From CAZRDB01 sp964598695 (GTDB lineage: Bacteria > Armatimonadota > Zipacnadia > UBA1398): 10,570 bases of DNA. Under the pieces are notes generated by a model. That model ran no database searches. It worked only from the letters and a program-made list of their open reading frames with translations, and was not told the origin of the DNA. Location of the stretch: the NCBI GenBank assembly GCA_964598695.1, contig CAZRDB010000181.1:1-10570 (forward strand). Reading direction: 5' to 3'. Made by a program: the position numbers and the translations under genes. Position 1 is the first letter of the stretch. The number at the start of each line of letters is the position of its first letter. Shown here one piece after another: positions 6,563-10,570 of this stretch.

Positions 6563-7657
6563 CTACCCTCCCGCCGCCGTGTCGACGAGGAACTCGGCGA
6601 GGAGCGGGGCCGCGGCCTCGTAGCCGGTCTGGTTCGGGTGCGAGTCGATGCCGCTCGCATCGCCCAGGTAGGCGTCACGGAGCATGTTCGCGCGCGCCGC
6701 GCCATTGTCGGGGTTCGCGAGCACGTCGAACAGGTCGAAGCAGCGGACGTTGGGATGGCCGGAGAGGTAGGTCGCGCTCCCGAGCCACTCCGCGAGGGTC
6801 CGCGCGTTCGAGGCCGATGCGGGCGTGGTCGCGCCATGGGCCGCCGGCGGCGGGGTCACCACGACGAAGATCCTGTCGGCGTGGAGGTCGAACACGCTGC
6901 GCATCGCGAGGTACTGGGTCTGGTAGGTCGCGAGCGTCGGCGCGTCGAGGCTCTCGATCGCGATGAAGCACGGCTTGAACGCGATCACGCCGTAGTTGTC
7001 GAGGATCGCGTTCCGCGCGGCCGTGCAGTCGGCGTCGGCCGAGGTCCAGAGCGCTTCGAGCCCGTCCGGGTTCGTGTTGTCGGTCGGCGCTCCGTAGTCC
7101 GTGCCCGTCGCGTTGCCGTCGGCGTCCGTCAGGCCGTCGGAGACATAGCCGTGATCCCAGAGACCGTACTGGGTGCCGTGGCCGCCGTTGTAGGTGGCGA
7201 TCCACTCCCGCATCCCGCCGCCGATGATCCCCGCCCCCACCGAGTGGTGGAGGAAGAAGAGCCGCGTGCTCACGTCGCCCGCGCCGGCCGAGGTGGTGAA
7301 GTGGAGTGCGGAGCCGGCGAGCGACTCGGTTCCCTCGGCGTTGCTGAGCGCCGTCAGCGTCATGGTGTAGGCCGTCGAGAGCGCCAGCGCGGCCGTCGGC
7401 GCGAGGGTCAGCTCGGTGTTGCCCGCGTTCCACGATGCCGTGAAGGCGGCGGCCGGCACACAGGTGTACTGGAGCGTCGCCGGGTTGGCCGCGCGCGAGA
7501 AGACGAACCGGACGGTCGCGTTGGCGCTGACAGAGGTCGCGTTGTCGGCCGGAGAGGTGCTGGCGATCGCGAACGCGACCGGCCCGCCCGTGGCGCAGCC
7601 GAGCCACAGGGCCAGACCGGGCACGACCAGGGCGAGGACGAGCAGGCGGAGTCGCAC
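6563..7657 (-). CDS. Exported Ig-like/SGNH-hydrolase-like protein
   Basis: This 364-residue protein has an N-terminal signal (VRLRLLVLALVVPGLALWLG), followed by Cys21. The lipobox is imperfect (Trp at -3), so it is either a lipoprotein or a plain secreted protein. Residues about 27-123 form a bacterial Ig-like domain of the SbsA/Big_5 type: ASTSPADNATSVSANATVRF at the start and AYTMTLT...ALHFTT at the end. Residues 130-358 resemble SGNH/GDSL hydrolases, which deacylate esters of sugars or lipids. FFLHHSVG (134-141) offers Ser139 as nucleophile, and GIDSHPNQTGY (336-346) supplies the block-V Asp338/His340. The oxyanion Gly and Asn blocks are not obvious, so catalysis is uncertain. The GTG at 7657 has GAGGGAGGGA at 5 nt. 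Longer in-frame readings overlap the divergent cyclase gene and lack a signal peptide at their start. The gene is first in the four-gene minus-strand run; an acetyl- or acyl-esterase acting with the following glycosidase is a reasonable but unproven idea. Confidence 0.72.
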   Translation of the reverse strand: MRLRLLVLALVVPGLALWLGCATGGPVAFAIASTSPADNATSVSANATVRFVFSRAANPATLQYTCVPAAAFTASWNAGNTELTLAPTAALALSTAYTMTLTALSNAEGTESLAGSALHFTTSAGAGDVSTRLFFLHHSVGAGIIGGGMREWIATYNGGHGTQYGLWDHGYVSDGLTDADGNATGTDYGAPTDNTNPDGLEALWTSADADCTAARNAILDNYGVIAFKPCFIAIESLDAPTLATYQTQYLAMRSVFDLHADRIFVVVTPPPAAHGATTPASASNARTLAEWLGSATYLSGHPNVRCFDLFDVLANPDNGAARANMLRDAYLGDASGIDSHPNQTGYEAAAPLLAEFLVDTAAGG

Positions 7658-7827
7658 GGTAGTCCCTCCCTCTACGCGCGGCGCAGCCGTTCCCCGATCC
7701 CGCACCCGGAGAGCATTCGCCCGCCGCGGGACGGCTCCTCCGGCGGCCGCGCGGGGAGGTAGCGGCCGGCGCGGCGCGAACGCACTGGAGGGACGAGCGC
7801 GGACACGCTGGAGAGCGAGCCGAGACA
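7658..7827. other. Divergent intergenic spacer, presumed bidirectional promoter region
   Basis: These 170 bp separate the minus-strand SGNH gene from the plus-strand cyclase gene and must hold promoters for both unless transcription enters from elsewhere. No AT-rich -10-like hexamer is visible on either strand. An inverted repeat, CCGCCG (7721-7726) with CGGCGG (7741-7746), lies near the middle and is typical of the composition. The ribosome-binding site of the minus gene is at its left end; a weak GGAGAG (7810-7815) serves the plus gene. Confidence 0.4.
7663..7672 (-). promoter_or_regulatory. Ribosome-binding site fixing the GTG start of the SGNH gene
   Basis: On the minus strand GAGGGAGGGA lies 5 nt before the GTG at 7657, directly ahead of the hydrophobic leader. 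It rules against the 62-residue longer in-frame start at 7843, which would overlap the divergent gene. Confidence 0.65.
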
Positions 7828-8862
7828 ATGCGATCCCTCTCATCGGAGCAGAGCCCTCGCCGGGCGTGGCGCGCCTGGCCGCTGCTGGCCGTGGGTCTGA
7901 TGCTGTGCAGTCTGTGTGCCGCGTGCTGCAACGGCCAGCCGCCGAGGCCCCAGGGCAACGAGAGCGACCCGACCGAATCGCAGCCGACAGCCGAGGGGTT
8001 CGATGCCCAGCGTGCCTGGGAGCACCTCACCCGCCAGTGCGCGTTCGGCGCGCGGGCGCCCGGCAGCGATGCGCACAGGCAGTGCGGCGACTACCTCCTC
8101 GCCCAACTCGAGGCGGCGTGCGACGTGGTCCACGAGCAGCCGTTCACGCACGTGAGCACGCGGGTCTTCCCCGGCAAGAGCTTCGCGATGCGCAACCTGA
8201 TCGGCGTTGTGCACGGCGCCGACGGCTCGCCCCAGGCCCACCGCCAGGTGCTGCTCGTGGCCCACTGGGACAGCCGGCCCTTCTGCGACCGGGAGACCGA
8301 CCCGGCCAAGCGGGCGCAGCCGGTGCCGGGGGCCAACGACGGCGCCTCGGGCGTGGCCGTCGCCCTCGAGATCGCCCGCTGCCTCAAGGCCGATCGCCCG
8401 CCGATGACCGTCGTCGTGCTCCTGACCGATGGTGAGGACTTCGGCCTGAGCGGCGATCCCATGCTCTCCGAGTGGTTCCTCGGCGCCAAGCAGTTCGCGA
8501 AGGACCCGCTCGGCTTCGACCCCAAGCGCGGGATCCTGCTCGACATGGTGGGCGACAAGGACGTGGAGATCGGCCGCGAGCTGCTCTCGTACCAGTCCGA
8601 TCCGTCGCTGCTGGAGCGGATCTGGGCGATCGCCGAGCGGCTCGGTCGCGACGATGTGTTCGTCCGGACCCAGTACGCCGTCTCCGACGACCACGAACCG
8701 CTGATCCGAGCGGGGATCCCGATGGTCGACCTGATCGACTGGCGGCCGGAGGTCGTCGACACCTACTGGCACACGCTGGCCGATACGCCCGACAAGTGCT
8801 CACCCGAGGCGCTCGAGGCAGTCGGCGAGGTCGTGCTGGAGGTTCTCCGGGAAGGGATCTAG
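7828..8862 (+). CDS. Exported glutaminyl-peptide cyclotransferase (M28-fold)
   Basis: This 344-residue zinc enzyme should convert N-terminal glutamine of exported proteins to pyroglutamate. The N-terminus has RRAWRAW, then a hydrophobic stretch (18-32) ending in a cysteine cluster (27, 30, 33, 34). It is a signal or anchor sequence, possibly lipoprotein-like although the lipobox is imperfect. The M28 fold follows, with its conserved blocks in order: AHWDSRPF (145-152, His146/Asp148), GANDGASG (168-175, zinc ligand Asp171), LTDGEDFG (199-206, catalytic Glu203 and zinc ligand Asp204), LLDMVGDKD (237-245, catalytic Asp239), SDDHEPL (286-292) and YWHTLADT (313-320, Trp314 and zinc ligand His315). 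DDHxP and WHTxxDT mark the cyclase branch rather than the aminopeptidase branch. GED in place of the animal GEE puts Asp at the second position. The ATG has only a weak GGAGAG 12 nt upstream. The vWA-like gene starts 9 bp after the stop, so the two are likely co-transcribed. Confidence 0.88.
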   Translation: MRSLSSEQSPRRAWRAWPLLAVGLMLCSLCAACCNGQPPRPQGNESDPTESQPTAEGFDAQRAWEHLTRQCAFGARAPGSDAHRQCGDYLLAQLEAACDVVHEQPFTHVSTRVFPGKSFAMRNLIGVVHGADGSPQAHRQVLLVAHWDSRPFCDRETDPAKRAQPVPGANDGASGVAVALEIARCLKADRPPMTVVVLLTDGEDFGLSGDPMLSEWFLGAKQFAKDPLGFDPKRGILLDMVGDKDVEIGRELLSYQSDPSLLERIWAIAERLGRDDVFVRTQYAVSDDHEPLIRAGIPMVDLIDWRPEVVDTYWHTLADTPDKCSPEALEAVGEVVLEVLREGI

Positions 8863-8871
8863 ACCCGACCG

Positions 8872-10570
8872 ATGTCCCCCCTGGCCGGAGTGTGCGCCCT
8901 CGTCGGGACCCTTCTCACCGCCGCGCCGGGCGAGGCGCCGAGGCTCCTGCTCGCCGATACGCTCCGCTTCCCGCGCGTCCAGCTCGTGGTCGACCCGGGC
9001 ACTGACGCCGGGGCGCTCTCCGGCTTGGCCGTCGTGGAAGGGGCCGGCGCCGCGCCCCACCTGCCCGTGACCGAGCCCACCGCGCTCCCGCCGTGGTCGC
9101 TGATGGTCGTCGTCGACGCGGGACCGGCCGGGGCGGGGCAGCGTGAGGCGATCGGCCTGTGCCTCCGCGTCCTGGCCGAGTCGGTCCCTCCCGACGCCCG
9201 CCTCGGTCTCGTGACGGCCGGCGACTCGCTCACGCTCACGCCCGCGCCCGCCGAGGCGGTCCCGCTCGCGGCGCCCCCTCCGGAGGCCTACGCGTCGGGC
9301 CGCGCACGGCTGCTCGATGGAATCCTGGCGGCCGCGCAATGGGCGAGGGACCGAGACGGCCCTCGCGCGATCGTGGTGCTCTCGGCCGGCCCCGACACCG
9401 CCTCCTACGCCTCGCCCGACACCCTGAGCGCGTCCGCCCCCTACCTGGGGGTTCCCATCTTCTCGCTGCAGATCGCGACGGCCGAGGACCCCGTCCTCGC
9501 AGCCATCGCGACCGGCTCCGGAGGCGCCTCGGCCGCGACGGCCCGGCGCGACCTCCTGCCGGCAACGCTCCGCAAGCTCCTGGCGCCGGTGCGCCGCGCG
9601 GTCGGGCTGACGTTCACGTCGCCCGATCGGGCGGGCGCCGGCCTGTGGCGTCCCGTCGCCGCCGTGCGGGAGGGTGCGGAGAGCGCTATCGTGGTGGGCG
9701 GCTACTCCGTTCCGGCCGACGAGGACTGCGTGCGGTACGAGCCGCGCATCGAGTGCCCCTGCACGCTGCCGCCGAGCCTCGTCGCGCTGTACGACGAGAC
9801 CGGCGCCGAGTTCCGCGCCTGGCTCCTTTCCGACCGCGCCATCCGGCTTCCCGCGGGGACCTACCGGGCGCTGCTCGGAATCCGTCCCGGCGTGCGTCGC
9901 GCGGTCGTGGTGGACGGCCGACCCCAACCGCCCCTCGCCGCGCTGTGCGGCCTTCGCCTGTCGCTCCCGCCGCAGTGGCCCAAGGGCCTGCCGTACCGTC
10001 TGGCCGCCGAGCGAGGGAGCGCCGACGTCGGCCTCGCGTGGAGCGGCGAGTGGCTGCCCGTCCCGCCCGGGGTCTACTCGCTCCGCCTGGCGAACGGCGC
10101 GACCTACGACCACCCGATGGTTGCCCTCGCGGCAGGACGGCGGAGGGAGATCGACCTCAGCGACTGGGCCGCGCTCCGGGTGCGGCTCGCGACGGCCGCC
10201 GGCGCACCGGCCCAGGTGGCGGCCGTGTTCGAATCGGGCGACGAACGCCGCAGCGGCATCACGGGCGAGCAGGTTCTCCTCCCCCCCGGCGTGTGGGACG
10301 CGACCGTCGCGACACGCCCCGCGCAGAGGCTCACGGCGCTGCTGCTCGAGCCCTGTGAGGCCCGGAGCATCGACCTGCCGCCCCTCGGATCGCTCCGTGT
10401 GGCGCTACGCGGCTCCGACGGCCGGCCGACGCAGGTCGGCTGGGTGGGGCGCACGGCCCACTCCGAGGAGGCGGCGGCGACCGGCGTCACGAACGAGACG
10501 GCCGACATCGCGGCGGGCGCTCTGGAGGTCGAGGTGCTGACCACGCCCCGGCTGCGGTTCCCGGTCGAGG
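8872..10570 (+). CDS. Secreted vWA-like protein with tandem beta-modules, 3' end beyond window
   Basis: An open frame runs from the ATG at 8872 to the window edge with no stop: 566 residues are visible and the gene is truncated. The N-terminus has a weakly hydrophobic signal-like segment (about 4-18, then GEAP) without a basic start. Residues about 75-240 look like a von Willebrand factor A domain: SLMVVVDAG (76-84) in the first-strand position, RLGLVTAGD (110-118), RAIVVLSAGPDTASY (165-179) and VPIFSLQIAT (194-203). The MIDAS DxSxS motif is degraded (DAGPA), so metal-dependent adhesion is doubtful. From about 300 on come repeated beta-rich modules marked by LPAGTY (326-331), VPPGVY (397-402) and LPPGVW (470-475). 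LRLSL (361), LRVRL (435) and LRVAL (508) recur every 73-74 residues. This resembles carboxypeptidase-regulatory or starch-binding-like sandwiches. A GTG at 8890 is an alternative start. The first 9 bp follow the cyclase stop in the same frame. Function unknown; an extracellular or periplasmic binding or scaffold protein is likely. Confidence 0.72.
   Translation, partial: MSPLAGVCALVGTLLTAAPGEAPRLLLADTLRFPRVQLVVDPGTDAGALSGLAVVEGAGAAPHLPVTEPTALPPWSLMVVVDAGPAGAGQREAIGLCLRVLAESVPPDARLGLVTAGDSLTLTPAPAEAVPLAAPPPEAYASGRARLLDGILAAAQWARDRDGPRAIVVLSAGPDTASYASPDTLSASAPYLGVPIFSLQIATAEDPVLAAIATGSGGASAATARRDLLPATLRKLLAPVRRAVGLTFTSPDRAGAGLWRPVAAVREGAESAIVVGGYSVPADEDCVRYEPRIECPCTLPPSLVALYDETGAEFRAWLLSDRAIRLPAGTYRALLGIRPGVRRAVVVDGRPQPPLAALCGLRLSLPPQWPKGLPYRLAAERGSADVGLAWSGEWLPVPPGVYSLRLANGATYDHPMVALAAGRRREIDLSDWAALRVRLATAAGAPAQVAAVFESGDERRSGITGEQVLLPPGVWDATVATRPAQRLTALLLEPCEARSIDLPPLGSLRVALRGSDGRPTQVGWVGRTAHSEEAAATGVTNETADIAAGALEVEVLTTPRLRFPVE

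Noticed and set aside
7658..7843. Longer N-terminus of the SGNH protein starting at 7843
   Set aside because: It would overlap the divergent cyclase start, adds 62 Arg/Ala-rich residues before the signal peptide, and GTG 7657 has a good ribosome-binding site.
7828..8862. Annotation as an M28 aminopeptidase
   Set aside because: The DDHxP and YWHTxxDT blocks match the glutaminyl cyclase branch better than the aminopeptidase branch.
8800..10113. 437-codon minus-strand open frame at the right end
   Set aside because: Product is Arg/Gly-rich with no domain; the plus-strand frame shows a vWA-like domain and periodic beta-modules.
1..10570. CRISPR array, tRNA/rRNA genes, insertion sequence, phage or defence genes
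   Set aside because: No spaced direct repeats, cloverleaf, ribosomal RNA segment, transposase or nuclease motif was seen on either strand.

Overview
This is a very GC-rich window with dense, protein-coding, chromosome-like content. It has seven protein genes and shows no tRNA, rRNA, CRISPR array, insertion sequence or phage gene. Two neighbouring proteins resemble the LptC/LptA (OstA-fold) lipopolysaccharide-transport family, so the host is probably a diderm with an outer membrane. The mix of a Gfo/Idh/MocA oxidoreductase, a GH95-like glycosidase, an Ig-plus-SGNH secreted protein, a zinc-ribbon membrane protein and an exported glutaminyl cyclase resembles uncultured high-GC lineages such as Planctomycetota, Armatimonadota and related candidate phyla. 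That placement is inference; no taxonomic marker is present.

Layout. Positions 101-1147 (+) encode a Gfo/Idh/MocA dehydrogenase, closed by a strong 11-bp hairpin at 1175-1211. A short promoter-like AT patch at 1216-1243 then leads into a small zinc-ribbon/one-TM/NTF2-like protein (1281-1862, +). That gene converges on a minus-strand block of four genes read from right to left: a secreted Ig-like/SGNH-type protein (7657-6563), a large GH95-like glycosidase (6480-4153), an extended LptC-like inner-membrane protein (4074-2947) and an LptA-like periplasmic protein (2881-1907). The gaps between them are 82, 78 and 65 bp, compatible with one transcript, although two hairpins sit between the first two genes. 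After a 170-bp divergent spacer the plus strand resumes with a glutaminyl-peptide cyclotransferase of the M28 fold (7828-8862). Nine bases later, in the same reading frame, a vWA-like secreted protein with tandem beta-modules begins (8872) and runs off the right edge.

How the genes may work together. The LptC-like and LptA-like proteins would form a periplasmic bridge for an amphipathic glycolipid; both are much longer than the enterobacterial forms. The glycosidase and the SGNH protein are predicted to be exported and could trim or deacylate glycans, in nutrition or in envelope remodelling; the sequence does not decide. The glutaminyl cyclase would act on exported proteins with N-terminal Gln, and the LptA-like protein is predicted to have exactly that end after signal-peptide cleavage.

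The points most worth a second look are the altered catalytic positions of the GH95-like enzyme, the enlarged LptC/LptA pair with a Gly/Pro-rich tail and a CxxC motif, the vWA-plus-repeat protein, and the regulatory hairpins. I found no clear evidence of a defence system or other wholly new multi-gene system.
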